Shown: positions 25,745 through 35,497 of the stretch, in pieces
Numbering within the stretch: position 1 is the first letter of the stretch
How the letters are laid out: each line of letters begins with the position of its first letter
Assembly (NCBI RefSeq): GCF_026157105.1
Contig: NZ_JANPVQ010000001.1
Coordinates: 1,171,501-1,235,500, forward strand
Length of the DNA: 64,000 bases
Direction of reading: 5' to 3'
Source of the DNA: Sphingomicrobium marinum
Lineage (GTDB): Bacteria; Pseudomonadota; Alphaproteobacteria; Sphingomonadales; Sphingomonadaceae
The notes under the pieces: generated by a model
What the model saw: the letters and a program-made list of their open reading frames with translations, nothing else
Told to the model about the DNA's origin: nothing
The model's database searches: none
Translations under genes and position numbers: made by a program

Positions 25745-26128
25745 TCACCGGCCAACCGCAGGAGGCGTCACGAATTGTCCTGGGCGCGCCTTTGCGTCAA
25801 ACGCCTCTTGAAGGTCAGGCCGCCCGGTTATGGCTTCGAGGTCAGGGGGGGCATCATTCGAAAAAGTGATGAGCGCTTCCGGATTCTCAGACGCCTCAAC
25901 GATGAGCATATTTTCAGAGGACATCGCCCGCCTAGGGTAACGAGGTTCGCCGACAATATCATACCGCATGCGGACGCCAGCGATCGGCTGTTCAATCCTA
26001 ACCTCGATACCAAAATTGGGTTGATCTCGGTGCTGGCTACGAGACTGCCCTCCCTCAAGCTCCTGCGCGGAACACGCCAACGACACCGCAGGAAGTGCTA
26101 GAAGCAATGACATTGGGTCTAGTGCCAT
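25745..26128 (-). CDS. Possible lipoprotein or secreted protein, unknown function
   Basis: 127 residues. The N-terminus LLLALPAVSLACSAQE reads as a signal with a lipobox-like SLAC. The mature part has IEVRIEQPIAGVRMRYDIVG and a C-terminal acidic region and shows no known domain. Start ATG 26128 with GGGG nearby; ATG 26113 is an alternative closer to the hydrophobic segment. Divergent from the beta-propeller gene at 26267 over 138 AT-rich bases. Confidence 0.55.
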   Translation of the reverse strand: MALDPMSLLLALPAVSLACSAQELEGGQSRSQHRDQPNFGIEVRIEQPIAGVRMRYDIVGEPRYPRRAMSSENMLIVEASENPEALITFSNDAPPDLEAITGRPDLQEAFDAKARPGQFVTPPAVGR

Positions 26129-26266
26129 CTCATCCCCCTCAGGTCTCAGATTCGCATAGCCGTGAGCATTATGGTATATAAAAACATGTCAAAAAGATAG
26201 TTAGCGTAGACTGTTCATAGCGTGCTCGCAAACACGATCTCTTGAAGCAATTTAGGGGGATGAGAG

Positions 26267-27313
26267 ATGTCTCTGAAATGTCTAACAGCTTTGATCATAT
26301 TAAGCTTGAGCTTGATCAGCGCGCCAGCGGCAGCCCAAAATGGCAAGGGGAACGGAAAGGGCAACGGCGGCGGCGGTAGCGAGCCTCCTGCGGCGTTCGA
26401 ACCCGCCATTGGATATAGATATGAAGGTCGTGGATTTACTGACATTCGGCTAGCCAACCGTGCAGGAGATCAAGCCTGCACAGTGTTGCGCTTCGAAGAT
26501 GGCGGTCCCCGCTTAAGGGGATTCGGACTGGACGCAGCCAATATGCGTCTCGCCTACGGGCTTGGGAATGATGCTATTTACTTGGCGACCCTGACCTACG
26601 TAGGAGAAAATCCATGTCCGGTTGCACTCGAGGAAGATACCGAACTAATCGGCCCGACCTCTAGTAACTCCTTCGATTTTATAGATTTCTCTCCGGACGG
26701 CGCTTTGGCGACTTGGACTGAGAGTGACGAAGACTATACCGGCTTGGGAAGCTCAGGCATCATAGCAATCTATGATCTCGAAACCGGCGAAACCACGCAT
26801 CTCACTTTGGAGCAGTGGCACAATGAACCACGACCAGAGTGGGGTACTAACGGCGAGTGGGCCGTTGGCAGCATACGGTTCAGCCCTGACTTCGCCGCGA
26901 CCAACGAGATAATCTTTTCGGGGGCGCCCCTTAACGGCTACCAGGGAGCTTACAATAGCATCTGGGCTTACAACATCAACGAGATGGCTGCTCCGAGAAA
27001 AATCTACGATGGCGCGGGCATTTGGATTGATGCAATTGTGACAGTCACCAACCCTCAAGGCATGGGAGAGCACAGAGTAGCGTTTACTGACAATGACACT
27101 GGAAATATGTTGCAGGTAAGAGTGAGCGATGGTGTCCCTGTAGAAACCTTCCCGGCATCTGAGCCCGCGTATAGCTGCGACAATTCAGAATTGATCCACA
27201 ACGGGGGGAGGCGAAAGATCTACATTACCTCTGCCGATGGCACGTCGTCCCAACGCTGGGGTGGGTCTGGTATGCGTTTCTTCGATTGGTTTTGCCCTGG
27301 CACTGCACCGTAG
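26267..27313 (+). CDS. Secreted beta-propeller-like protein
   Basis: 348 residues. Signal peptide LIILSLSLISAPAAAQ, then a Gly/Asn/Lys-rich linker (NGKGNGKGNGGGG). The rest has WD40/TolB-type repeats: FIDFSPDGALATWTESD, IIAIYDLETGETTHLTLEQW, GSIRFSPDF, SIWAYNINEM and FTDNDTGNMLQVRVSDG. This suggests a periplasmic or secreted propeller binding another protein or envelope component. Four cysteines could form disulfides. No enzymatic motif. Ribosome binding site is moderate (GGGGGATGAGAG before ATG). Confidence 0.7.
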   Translation: MSLKCLTALIILSLSLISAPAAAQNGKGNGKGNGGGGSEPPAAFEPAIGYRYEGRGFTDIRLANRAGDQACTVLRFEDGGPRLRGFGLDAANMRLAYGLGNDAIYLATLTYVGENPCPVALEEDTELIGPTSSNSFDFIDFSPDGALATWTESDEDYTGLGSSGIIAIYDLETGETTHLTLEQWHNEPRPEWGTNGEWAVGSIRFSPDFAATNEIIFSGAPLNGYQGAYNSIWAYNINEMAAPRKIYDGAGIWIDAIVTVTNPQGMGEHRVAFTDNDTGNMLQVRVSDGVPVETFPASEPAYSCDNSELIHNGGRRKIYITSADGTSSQRWGGSGMRFFDWFCPGTAP

Positions 27314-27494
27314 CGCTACACGTTTCGTAATTCTTCTCTCTTGGCGAGAGACGTGTTGATCTTCGAGAAGTCTATTTTTCATAGCTCTTGAGACAGGATC
27401 GTCTTGGCGAAAAACGACGCAAGGGGCTCGCCCGTTGCAGCGCAGCAGCCAACACGAAGATGTGGCCGAGCGCTTGTCCGTCACCCGGGGGTGA

Positions 27495-27929
27495 TCAGTA
27501 AAAATGCACCGATGACGGGAGGTCCGGGATTTCAGCACCGTCCATCGTCGCTTCGACCGCTTCCAGTGCGGCGCGCAAACTGCGCTCGACGACCGGCTTG
27601 TGCATACATCCGAGCGCAAAGGGTCGACCTTCATCTCCAGGGCAATTCCCCGTCGAGAATAGCACCGGGATCCCGCGGTCTTTCAGTTGCTCGGCAACCT
27701 GCAGGCCGCTTTCCCCAAAACCCAATTGGATATCCACCAACGCGATGTCCGGCCGATGGTCTTTAGCGGCCTCAAGCGCCGATTCCAGATTGTCGGCATG
27801 TGCGACGGGGACGTGACCGGCTTCCTCGATCATGTACTCGAGATCCATCGCGACAAGTGCTTCGTCCTCTACAATAAGTACATTCAGTGCAAGCTTGCGC
27901 TTTGGAGATTGTGATGTGCTGCCCGTCAT
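27495..27929 (-). CDS. Single-domain response regulator paired with the adjacent sensor kinase
   Basis: 144 residues, one receiver domain. It has [11 protein letters not shown] at the acidic pocket, a phospho-Asp in [13 protein letters not shown] and Lys in MHKPV. No output domain. The gene start overlaps the end of the PAS/GAF kinase gene by four bases (ATGA), so the pair is co-translated. HWE/HisKA_2 kinases of alphaproteobacteria often work with single-domain receivers of this type, feeding a phosphorelay. Confidence 0.85.
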   Translation of the reverse strand: MTGSTSQSPKRKLALNVLIVEDEALVAMDLEYMIEEAGHVPVAHADNLESALEAAKDHRPDIALVDIQLGFGESGLQVAEQLKDRGIPVLFSTGNCPGDEGRPFALGCMHKPVVERSLRAALEAVEATMDGAEIPDLPSSVHFY

Positions 27930-30436
27930 TTATCGGTCTTTTCGACTGGTATCTTGATATCGAACTGGGCGCCCTCCGGTCGTTGCGGCAGTGACAATTC
28001 TCCTCGTACCTGACGCAAAAGCGAAGTGACTATCTTCATGCCCAGCCCATCGGATTTCGCAGGGTCAAATCCGTCGGGCAAGCCAACGCCATCGTCCTTG
28101 ATGCAAAGGGCGACATGATCGCCTTTGTTATCCAGCCCGATGAAAACTTCTCCGCCCTTTTCGGGCGGGTAGGCATATTTGATCGCATTCGTAATGAGTT
28201 CGCTGACGACAAGTGCCAGTGGTACGGCCTGCCGGAGATTCATGACGATCCCGCGATCAATGGCGGTGCGCAGCTCGATATGCTCGCTCGAACTCATCGA
28301 CTGCATGGCTTCCTCGGCAAGATCGGCGAGATAGTCTCCGAAATCGACATGGTCGTGGTCGCTGGTTGCGTAGAGACGCTGGTGCATCGCGGCGATGACC
28401 GCGACCCTGTTGCGCGCCTCCTGCAAGCTTTTTTCAAGGTTCGCATCATCGGCCTTGCGCGCCTGCAGTGTCAGCAACGATGTTACCACCTGAAGGCTGT
28501 TTTTCACCCGATGATTGACCTCGTGGAGCAGGATATCCTTGGTTCTCAAGGCCTCGGCCAGTTCGGCAGCCCGCTCTTTCTCGTCCGCGATATTCCGGAC
28601 TTCGATGATCGTCCCGATGGTGTTCGATGCTTCGTCGCGGATGGGCGACGCTGTAAAGTGAACGGGATAGAATGATCCGTCGCGATGGACGAAAATTTCT
28701 TCGCCTTCAGTCTGCGCGTTTTCGGGGAACGCGCGGTCGATCGGGCATTCCTCGAGCGGATAGTGCGACCCGTCGGGACGGGTATGATGAATGACATCGT
28801 GCAGGGCCTTGCCCTGCAGCTCGTCGAACGAATAGCCGGTCAGGTCTTCAGCCGCTGCGTTGGCGTACACGCAGAACTGACGCTCATCCATCAGGAAAAC
28901 GGCCATGCGCGTGTTGTTGAGCACTGCATCAAAACGCCGACTAATATCTATTAAAGCCGCTTCGGTCTGTTTGCGATCCTGGATTTCGGTTTGCGCCGCC
29001 CTGTAAAGCCGCGCATTGTCGATCGCGACGGCCGCTTGTGCAGCGATGCCGACCATGAGACGCTCGTGCCGCTCCTTGAACTGGCCCTTGGCGGGGTGGC
29101 CGAAAAACAGGCCGCCGATCACTTCGCCCGAGCGCGATTTCACCGGTACGGCCAGATAGCTGGTTACCGGAAGGTGGCCTTCCGGCATGCCTTTATGAGG
29201 TGCGTTGCGGCCATAGCGCGGGTCGGTGGTGATGTCGTCCGAACGCACGATGCCGTCGCCATCAAAAGTCGGCGCAAAAATGTCGGTCTTACGCGGCATA
29301 GGAAATTGCTCGAACGCTTTTCGATCGACCCCCGATAGGGTGTAGAGCATATACGATTCGCCGTTGGGCTCGTTGACGTTGTAGAAAAACGCTCCGAACT
29401 CGGCCCCGGTAAGTTTTACGCCAGCGTCGGTAACCTCCTGGACCACCTGGTCCAAATCCAGCTCTCCGGCAATCACTTCGCCCGTCTGGTTGAGCTTTTC
29501 GAGAGTCTGCCGCTCTTCTTCGAGGGCCGTTTCGGCCTGTTTTCTTTCGATAATGACCGCGGCAGTACGGATCACGAAATCGACAAGTTCGATGTCAGCG
29601 GCGAGCGGTTCTCTCGGCTGGCGATGATACATCGCAAAGGTGCCGAGCAAATCGCCTGCTGCGGACATGATGGGAATCGACCAGCAGGCAAGCAGACCGT
29701 TCTCTAGCGCCAAATCTTTGAAATCGGCCCATTTGGGGTCTGTACGCACATCGGAGACGAAAACCGGTTGGCGTTTGAAGGCTGCCGTTCCGCACGAGCC
29801 CGCCTCGGGACCGATCTCGATGCCGTGGATCGCGTCATTATAGGCTTGGGGAAGGCTGGGTGCGGCACCGTGGAGCAGGTGCTTACCGTCTTCGTCGAGA
29901 AGAAGGATGGATCCGATGACCTCGGACTGCGACTCCTCTTCTACGGCGTGGATCAGCATGCTGAGCAACTCTTCGAGCCCCTCATTCTGGAACGCCGATT
30001 CAAGGAGTCTGCTCTGAGTCGCTTGGTATCGCTCGGCTCGCGTGCGGGCCGTAACATCGGTTCCCTGGATAAAAATCCCGGTCACCTTGCCTGCCTCATC
30101 GATAATGGGCTGGTTCACGAAGTCGACGAACATAGATTCTTCGCGATCCGCCAGATGCACTTCCATGGCCTTGCCGGAATAGGCCTCGCCGGTCCGGAAC
30201 ACCTCATTAAGAATGTCGAGGAACCCTTGTTCAGCGGCTTCCGGCGCTACTTCAGCAACGGGTTTGCCGATGATATCCCGGTTGCCGATCAGTTTGCGAT
30301 ACGCGGGATTGGCCAACTCGAAGATATGATCGGGACCACGAAGCACGGCCATGAAACCCGGCGCTTGCTCGAAAAGGTTCGCGAGCAACTCCTTGTTGAT
30401 GGCAAGCCTAGGTTTTGCCTCGACCCGTTGATCCAT
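27926..30436 (-). CDS. PAS-GAF-GAF-PAS sensor histidine kinase (HisKA_2 type)
   Basis: 836 residues, no membrane segment. Domains in order: PAS (~15-130), GAF (~145-295), GAF (~310-480), PAS (~495-615), then a HisKA_2/HWE-related core with [17 protein letters not shown] (His642 or His638) and a HATPase with [21 protein letters not shown] and DGLGMKIV. It is therefore a soluble kinase sensing small molecules, light or redox through the PAS/GAF modules; no bilin-binding cysteine pattern was identified. Forms an operon with the overlapping receiver gene downstream. Confidence 0.88.
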   Translation of the reverse strand: MDQRVEAKPRLAINKELLANLFEQAPGFMAVLRGPDHIFELANPAYRKLIGNRDIIGKPVAEVAPEAAEQGFLDILNEVFRTGEAYSGKAMEVHLADREESMFVDFVNQPIIDEAGKVTGIFIQGTDVTARTRAERYQATQSRLLESAFQNEGLEELLSMLIHAVEEESQSEVIGSILLLDEDGKHLLHGAAPSLPQAYNDAIHGIEIGPEAGSCGTAAFKRQPVFVSDVRTDPKWADFKDLALENGLLACWSIPIMSAAGDLLGTFAMYHRQPREPLAADIELVDFVIRTAAVIIERKQAETALEEERQTLEKLNQTGEVIAGELDLDQVVQEVTDAGVKLTGAEFGAFFYNVNEPNGESYMLYTLSGVDRKAFEQFPMPRKTDIFAPTFDGDGIVRSDDITTDPRYGRNAPHKGMPEGHLPVTSYLAVPVKSRSGEVIGGLFFGHPAKGQFKERHERLMVGIAAQAAVAIDNARLYRAAQTEIQDRKQTEAALIDISRRFDAVLNNTRMAVFLMDERQFCVYANAAAEDLTGYSFDELQGKALHDVIHHTRPDGSHYPLEECPIDRAFPENAQTEGEEIFVHRDGSFYPVHFTASPIRDEASNTIGTIIEVRNIADEKERAAELAEALRTKDILLHEVNHRVKNSLQVVTSLLTLQARKADDANLEKSLQEARNRVAVIAAMHQRLYATSDHDHVDFGDYLADLAEEAMQSMSSSEHIELRTAIDRGIVMNLRQAVPLALVVSELITNAIKYAYPPEKGGEVFIGLDNKGDHVALCIKDDGVGLPDGFDPAKSDGLGMKIVTSLLRQVRGELSLPQRPEGAQFDIKIPVEKTDK

Positions 30437-30712
30437 GATTGGCTTGCCCCCTTACTCTTGCAACAAAAGCCGCCATGTTATGTGGTTCGCGAAAGAACGC
30501 GTCACGGGTGTGTTGGTTTCCCTAAAAATTCTCGCTTTGAGACGAGCGCTCGCTGCCATGGGGTATGGTGAAGATCGGATTGCTGAATTCCCTCGAGCGA
30601 GAGCGCGGTTCCTTCTCCAACCATACTCCAAATACAAGCGCCGGATTAGCGTAGTTATATAATTTATGGTAAGTGCCCCCGGCGTCATTCAGACGTTAAC
30701 GGGGAGAAGCAC

Positions 30713-31165
30713 ATGAAATCGCTCGGAATGATCATCGTGGCGGCGAGCGCCACTCTGGCAGCGCCAGCTACCGCTCAGCATTGGTCGGATAAACAGACGG
30801 AAGTCTGGCAAGCAGTTGCCGGAAGCTGGGAACGCAACGTCGACAACGGCGCATGGCATACTGACATGTTGGCGAATTCTTATGGTTGGGGTGGCAACGG
30901 CGTCGTTCCAAATTCAAGGCAGGATATTCAGCGTGCCAGCGGCATTTTCGGGGCCGAAGGCAAAGTGCTCAATTACCGTTTGAGCCCGATGAACATCTCG
31001 GTGCATGGCGACACCGCATTGGTCCACTATTTCGCGGAAATTGTCGAAACCGACCATAAGGGCGATCGCGAGAACAACACCGAACGGTGCAGCGATACGC
31101 TCGTCAAGGACGACGGGCGCTGGAAGTTCCTGGGGTGGGGTTGTGCAAGTATCGGCGACGACTAA
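30713..31165 (+). CDS. Secreted NTF2-like (DUF4440/SnoaL-type) protein
   Basis: 150 residues. Signal peptide MIIVAASATLAAPATAQ, then an NTF2-like fold suggested by the pattern helix (EVWQAVAGSWERNVDNGAW), a central strand region (LSPMNISVHGDTALVHYFAE) and the end CSDTLVKDDGRWKFLGWGC. The family includes bacterial proteins of unknown ligand. It has GGGGAGAAG before the ATG. It lies between two sensor kinases transcribed the other way. Confidence 0.75.
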   Translation: MKSLGMIIVAASATLAAPATAQHWSDKQTEVWQAVAGSWERNVDNGAWHTDMLANSYGWGGNGVVPNSRQDIQRASGIFGAEGKVLNYRLSPMNISVHGDTALVHYFAEIVETDHKGDRENNTERCSDTLVKDDGRWKFLGWGCASIGDD

Positions 31166-31212
31166 TCGAACATCTGGCCGGGCGTAACTGCCCGGCCTTA
31201 AACCGTAACGCG

Positions 31213-32730
31213 CTACTGCACGTCTTCGGCTGGGCCACCGTCTTCTGCCGAGCGATATTTGATTGATAGAGCCGATAGCGGGGCGGTGAGTTTGAAGGTG
31301 AGGCCGCTGGGCTCGTAATCGAGCGCCACGTGTCCGCGCGTCGTGGATCGCACGGCGCTGTCGATGACGGTGGAGCCAAAGCCCTTTCGGTCCGGCGTGC
31401 TCACGGGCGGGCCACCGCTCTCGACCCAAGTCAGTTCCAGCATTTGCGCATCGTCCTGCCCATCGACAAGGCGCCAATCGATCGAGACGCATCCTTCATC
31501 ATTCGACAGCGCACCATATTTGGCGCCATTGGTGGCCAGCTCATGCAGCGCCATACCGACGCTTTGCGCCGCCGCCGCGTTCAAGTGGACGGTCGGGCCA
31601 TCGATCGAGATCCTCTTGTCGAAGAGGTGATCGAAGTGCCCAAGTTGCGCGCGGATCAGGCTTCTGAGCCGGACGCCAGCCTTGGGATTTTCAACGAGCA
31701 GATCGTAACTGGCGGCGAGCGCGGCGATCCGGTCTTCGAACCGCGCAATGTAGCTTTCCGGCCTCGAGGCTACGGTTTGCCGGGCAATGACCTGGATGAT
31801 GCTTAACAGGTTTTTGGCGCGGTGATTGACCTCGCGCATAAGCAGGCGTTCGCGCTCCTCGGCCATCTTGCGTTCGGTGATGTCGTAAATCGACGCGAAA
31901 AACACATTATCCGTTCCACCGAAATACTGCAGGCGCACGGAAACATTATAGTGCGAGCCATCCTTGCGTTGGTGGATCGTCTCGAACTCCAGGTAGGGGA
32001 CTTTGCCGGCTTTCAGCGGCTTCACGAAGTCGCGGAACTGCGTTTCGCTATATTCGGGCTTGATGTTCCACGGCGTTAGTTCGCGCAGTTCCTTGAGACT
32101 GAATCCCAGGTTATCGCGCGCACCGCGATTGACGAGTTCGAAGGTATAATCGTCGCCATCGAATACGAAGGCCTCGCTGACCGAATCCTCGACGATCCGC
32201 CCCATGCGTTCATTAGCCGATGCGGTTTCGAGACGTTCGATCTCCGCGGCCGCGCGACCAGCGAACATTGCAAGGATCTCGCGCGCGACCTCGGAATCGT
32301 CGATCGTTTTATCGTCGAGTGCGGCGATCAACCCGATAACATCGCCGGTCGAGGCTCGAAGGGGGATGCCGACATAGCTTTCGGCGCCCATCTCGCTGAG
32401 CAAGACGTCATCCGGAAAAAGCCGTTGCACGTCGCTCGAATAGCAGCACGCGCCATCACCGATGATCTCTGCACAAGGTGATCCGGCCAGATCGTACGAC
32501 ATGTTGGCCGCGGGACCGTCGTTCCAGACGGCTAGCGTGTTCGCTTTGCTGGGCTCGCGTTCGGAGGGGCGACTGAGAAACACCCAACGCACATCGAGCG
32601 ATTGCGCAATGGCTTCGACCAGAGCCGGGAAAAACTTACTGCCCACCAGGTCCGCGCTCGCGGCGAGCTTCTCCGTCGCTTTATCGATTGAGATTGATCG
32701 CGAGTTCTCTCGAAGCAGTGATTTGGCCAA
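31213..32730 (-). CDS. GAF-PAS HWE-family histidine kinase
   Basis: 505 residues. GAF-like domain (~15-165, ending SYVGIPLRASTGDVIGLIAAL), PAS (~175-290, YFGGTDNVFFASIYDITERK), then the HWE core: REVNHRAKNLLSIIQVIARQ with His303, HELATNGAKYGALSN and the WVE motif (LTWVESGGPP) that gives the family its name. No membrane helix. TTG start at 32730, preceded by GAAGGG. HWE kinases often regulate the general stress response or light signalling, but no PhyR/NepR gene is linked here. Confidence 0.87.
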   Translation of the reverse strand: MAKSLLRENSRSISIDKATEKLAASADLVGSKFFPALVEAIAQSLDVRWVFLSRPSEREPSKANTLAVWNDGPAANMSYDLAGSPCAEIIGDGACCYSSDVQRLFPDDVLLSEMGAESYVGIPLRASTGDVIGLIAALDDKTIDDSEVAREILAMFAGRAAAEIERLETASANERMGRIVEDSVSEAFVFDGDDYTFELVNRGARDNLGFSLKELRELTPWNIKPEYSETQFRDFVKPLKAGKVPYLEFETIHQRKDGSHYNVSVRLQYFGGTDNVFFASIYDITERKMAEERERLLMREVNHRAKNLLSIIQVIARQTVASRPESYIARFEDRIAALAASYDLLVENPKAGVRLRSLIRAQLGHFDHLFDKRISIDGPTVHLNAAAAQSVGMALHELATNGAKYGALSNDEGCVSIDWRLVDGQDDAQMLELTWVESGGPPVSTPDRKGFGSTVIDSAVRSTTRGHVALDYEPSGLTFKLTAPLSALSIKYRSAEDGGPAEDVQ

Positions 32731-32807
32731 CTGCGTTTCCCTTCGGAAACGAACTTACGGCCAATAAAGTCCACAGGCAAAAGATTTCGCCAGCACGTGG
32801 GGCGAGG

Positions 32808-33728
32808 TCAGATCGTAAAGACAATCCCGGCTTCGGCGCGATGCTCGGCATAGTTTGCCGATACCAGGTTCGAATTTCGGTCGGTGTATCGATACGTAAG
32901 CTCCGCGCGCATATTGTCGCGCACGCCGAACTCGAATTCGCCCCCGACGCGAAATCGATTTTCGGTCCGCGGCTCGCCGATTGAGGGTGTGATGACAGAA
33001 TAGTCGCGTTCGCGATAATCGCTGGTGAGCTTGACCGTCGGCCCATTGGCCGCCTCGTTTAATGGATGCTTGAAGGTCAGCGAAGCGCTGACGCCTTCGA
33101 AATCGAGCACGGGGTCTACTGCATCTTCGCGCTCGACCTGCGCACCGGCGAGGAGATAGCCGCGGCCCTTCTTGTGAAAGCGAAACAGATTGATGCCGAC
33201 CTGCGATACGCTCGCGTCGCGATGATCTAGGTCGGTGAACGTTTTTTCTGCAATGCGAAGGTGCCCGCGCACGAAGATGTCGTCCGCAAGAAAAGCGCTT
33301 ACGGACGGCGATGCCGATACCAGATTGAGGAATGGGTCGCCTGCCAAACGGATATGCGTGGCATCGGCGCGCAGTCCGATCCTGACTTTCCCGATAGTGT
33401 GGGTGACGGACGCATCGACACGGTGGGTCTGCAGGTTGAATTCGTCGAAGTCTGCGTAGAGCGACTGACCGAAGTCGTAACTGACCTTTACGTCGAGCGC
33501 GTCTGTGTCGACCGGCCTGAATTCGAGGTTGGCGCCTAACTTTAGTCCGGCATCGCCCGCTTCGCGCGACACGTCAGCCTCTTCGATGACCAGCTGGCTA
33601 TCGTAGAAGGTCGATGCCTTGAAGGTTGCTTCCCAACGATCTTCGGCTTGCGCAGAAACAGGGATGGCAAGGCCCATGATCGTCAAGAGAAGCGCCTTGC
33701 AGCGCGAAAAGGCGTACGATTCGGTCAT
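32808..33728 (-). CDS. Outer-membrane beta-barrel protein of the CHASE2-FecR cluster
   Basis: 306 residues. Signal peptide LLLTIMGLAIPVSAQA, then amphipathic beta strands throughout (LDVKVSYDFGQSLYADF, GYLLAGAQVEREDAV, MRAELTYRYTDRNSN), ending in a strand terminating with Ile (AEAGIVFTI). The last gene of a three-gene minus-strand group after the CHASE2-EAL and FecR genes, with a gap of 56 bases from fecR. Inference: an outer-membrane partner of the FecR-type protein. Function unknown. Confidence 0.75.
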   Translation of the reverse strand: MTESYAFSRCKALLLTIMGLAIPVSAQAEDRWEATFKASTFYDSQLVIEEADVSREAGDAGLKLGANLEFRPVDTDALDVKVSYDFGQSLYADFDEFNLQTHRVDASVTHTIGKVRIGLRADATHIRLAGDPFLNLVSASPSVSAFLADDIFVRGHLRIAEKTFTDLDHRDASVSQVGINLFRFHKKGRGYLLAGAQVEREDAVDPVLDFEGVSASLTFKHPLNEAANGPTVKLTSDYRERDYSVITPSIGEPRTENRFRVGGEFEFGVRDNMRAELTYRYTDRNSNLVSANYAEHRAEAGIVFTI

Positions 33729-33784
33729 ACGAGCGCTTATCGTCGCAAATCATTGAAGGAAGGTTAGGGGCTCCTTAACCGCCC

Positions 33785-35416
33785 CTAGAGCGGCACGTCG
33801 CCCAGGACGTCGTCAACTGCTTCTTCGACGGTTTCTTCGACGGCTTCTTCAACCGCCTCTTCTACAGTCTCTTCGACGGCTTCTTCAACAGTCTCTTCCA
33901 CGACTTCCTCCACCGTTTCTTCAACGGTTTCGGCAACGGCTTCTTCGACGGTTTCAGCGACAGTCTCTTCGACGGTCTCGTCAACGACCGAAGCGACTTC
34001 GTCGACCGTCTCGCTTACCGATTCTTCGATCGTGTCGTCGATGACGGATGCGACTTCCTCGATCGTGTCACTGACCGATTCCTCGATCACATCATCGGCG
34101 ACCGCGGCAGCTTCCTCGACGGTCTCGGCTACCGTTTCCTCGACGGCTTCCTCAACGACCGATGCGACTTCCTCAACCGTTTCTCCCACTGCCTCTTCGA
34201 CCGTATCGTCCACGACTTCCGCTACTTCCTCGACAGTCTCGCCGAGGACGTCTTCGACCGTGTCGTCGACGATCGCGGCGACTTCCTCGACCACCTCGCC
34301 GACAGTCTCGTCGACGGTATCGTCAACGATCGCTGCGACCTCCTCAATGGTGTCGCCGACCGACTCCTCCAGGGTGTCATCGACGACTGCAGCAACTTCC
34401 TCGACCGTCTCGCCGACGACGGTATCGACCGTATCGTCGATCACGCTGACCACGTCGTCGACGCTGGTGTCGACGACTTCCGTCACGGCTTCAACGGAAC
34501 TTTCGGCAACGGCTACGACTTCGTCGACGCTTTCCTTCACGACTTGTTCGTCGATGACTTTCACGGCGTCGGTCGCTTCCTTGGAAGTGTCTTCGACCGC
34601 TTCCTTGACACTGCTTTCCGCGGTGTCGGCGGTCTCTTCGATCTGCTTGCTCGCATCGACATCGGTTGCCGTCGCTTCCACGGCGGTTCGGGCTCCCGCG
34701 AGATGGAAGACATCTTCATTGCCGTCCTCGACGCTTTCACGGGGCAGTGCGGCGCTGGTGGGCGCAGAAAGCACGCTGCCGCTGCGTTCGGCTTCGCCAG
34801 GTTCGAGATCCGATCGCTCGCGCTGTTCGCGCTCGATCGAGACGTCAGCGGGCGTAAGCACGATTTCGCCGCTGCGTTCGAGATAGATCGTCGCGATATT
34901 GCCGGCGGCGACGTCACGCTTTGCAAGGCGATCGGCGGTGCTGACCTCTACGACGCCTTCGGTCACATGCACCGATGCTCGGTCGGCCTCGACAGTAATC
35001 GTGAACTGGGTGCCTTTCACCACCGCGGCCAGCAATGGCGTTTCGACTTCGAAATGCGGCTTTCCTGTGGTCTCTACATCATAGAACACGGACCCGAACC
35101 ATTGTTTCAGGCGGGTAAAGCCGTCCGCTTTCTTTTCGGCTGGAATGGCGAGACGGCTGTTGGCGTTGACCAGCAGATAGTCGCTTCCGTGCGTCAGCAT
35201 GGCCCGACCATCGCGGCCCGTTGCCACCGTGTCACCGGCGTGCAGGCGCGCATCGACGTGCAACGACGCGGGCTGCATTCCTGATCGGATAACCTCGACG
35301 TGTCCGGATTTCTGCGTGACGGTCCAGGCGCCGTCACTGGCAAGCGCTGGTGCCGCGATAAAGAACAGCAGCAGTCCAAAAAGGACTCGGATCTGCGAGA
35401 CGAGTTTCTGTGTCAT
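33785..35416 (-). CDS. FecR-domain protein with long Val/Glu/Thr repeat tail
   Basis: 543 residues. Signal peptide (VLFGLLLFFIAAPALA, cleaved near residue 26), then a FecR-like domain (~residues 30-190: GDTVATGRDGRAMLTHGSDY, FYDVETTGKPHFEVETPLLA, VVKGTQFTI). After residue ~230 the chain is low complexity and acidic, with nine 19-residue repeats (residues 326-496) and a further Val-Glu-Thr-rich end. FecR-type domains in the periplasm pass signals to membrane proteins. Here no sigma factor is adjacent; a CHASE2 protein is. A 12-base palindrome lies upstream of the start. Confidence 0.82.
   Translation of the reverse strand: MTQKLVSQIRVLFGLLLFFIAAPALASDGAWTVTQKSGHVEVIRSGMQPASLHVDARLHAGDTVATGRDGRAMLTHGSDYLLVNANSRLAIPAEKKADGFTRLKQWFGSVFYDVETTGKPHFEVETPLLAAVVKGTQFTITVEADRASVHVTEGVVEVSTADRLAKRDVAAGNIATIYLERSGEIVLTPADVSIEREQRERSDLEPGEAERSGSVLSAPTSAALPRESVEDGNEDVFHLAGARTAVEATATDVDASKQIEETADTAESSVKEAVEDTSKEATDAVKVIDEQVVKESVDEVVAVAESSVEAVTEVVDTSVDDVVSVIDDTVDTVVGETVEEVAAVVDDTLEESVGDTIEEVAAIVDDTVDETVGEVVEEVAAIVDDTVEDVLGETVEEVAEVVDDTVEEAVGETVEEVASVVEEAVEETVAETVEEAAAVADDVIEESVSDTIEEVASVIDDTIEESVSETVDEVASVVDETVEETVAETVEEAVAETVEETVEEVVEETVEEAVEETVEEAVEEAVEETVEEAVDDVLGDVPL
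33929..34441 (-). repeat. Nine in-frame 57-base repeats in the FecR gene
   Basis: Each unit encodes 19 residues of the type VDDTVEEAVGETVEEVAAV, with variation at most positions; the V/I-D-D/E-T...V..T-V-E-E frame is retained. The codons vary between units, so the repeat is old and kept at protein level rather than a fresh DNA duplication. The pattern suggests an extended helical or coiled rod with hydrophobic Val positions every 3-4 residues. Confidence 0.85.
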
Positions 35417-35441
35417 ACTCGCAGGATTAAGTCATCAAGGG

Positions 35442-35453
35442 TAACGATCGTTA
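35442..35453. promoter_or_regulatory. Perfect 12-base palindrome before the FecR gene
   Basis: TAACGATCGTTA, 25 bases upstream of the fecR-type start at 35416 and in the 81-base gap after the CHASE2-EAL gene. Its place suggests an operator for a separate promoter, but no -35/-10 pair could be assigned. Confidence 0.35.
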
Positions 35454-35497
35454 ACCGAGCGGAGTTATCGAAAATTTAACCGTCTACGTGGCTGAGA

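Noticed and set aside
33929-34441. Possible CRISPR array or VNTR
   Set aside because: The 57-base period is in frame, units vary at most codons and there are no spacers; it is a protein repeat.
34032-34886. Ser/Thr-rich plus-strand ORF of 284 residues
   Set aside because: It is the antisense reading of the Val/Glu/Thr repeats of the FecR-type gene; the repeat pattern is explained by the minus-strand protein with its signal peptide and FecR domain.
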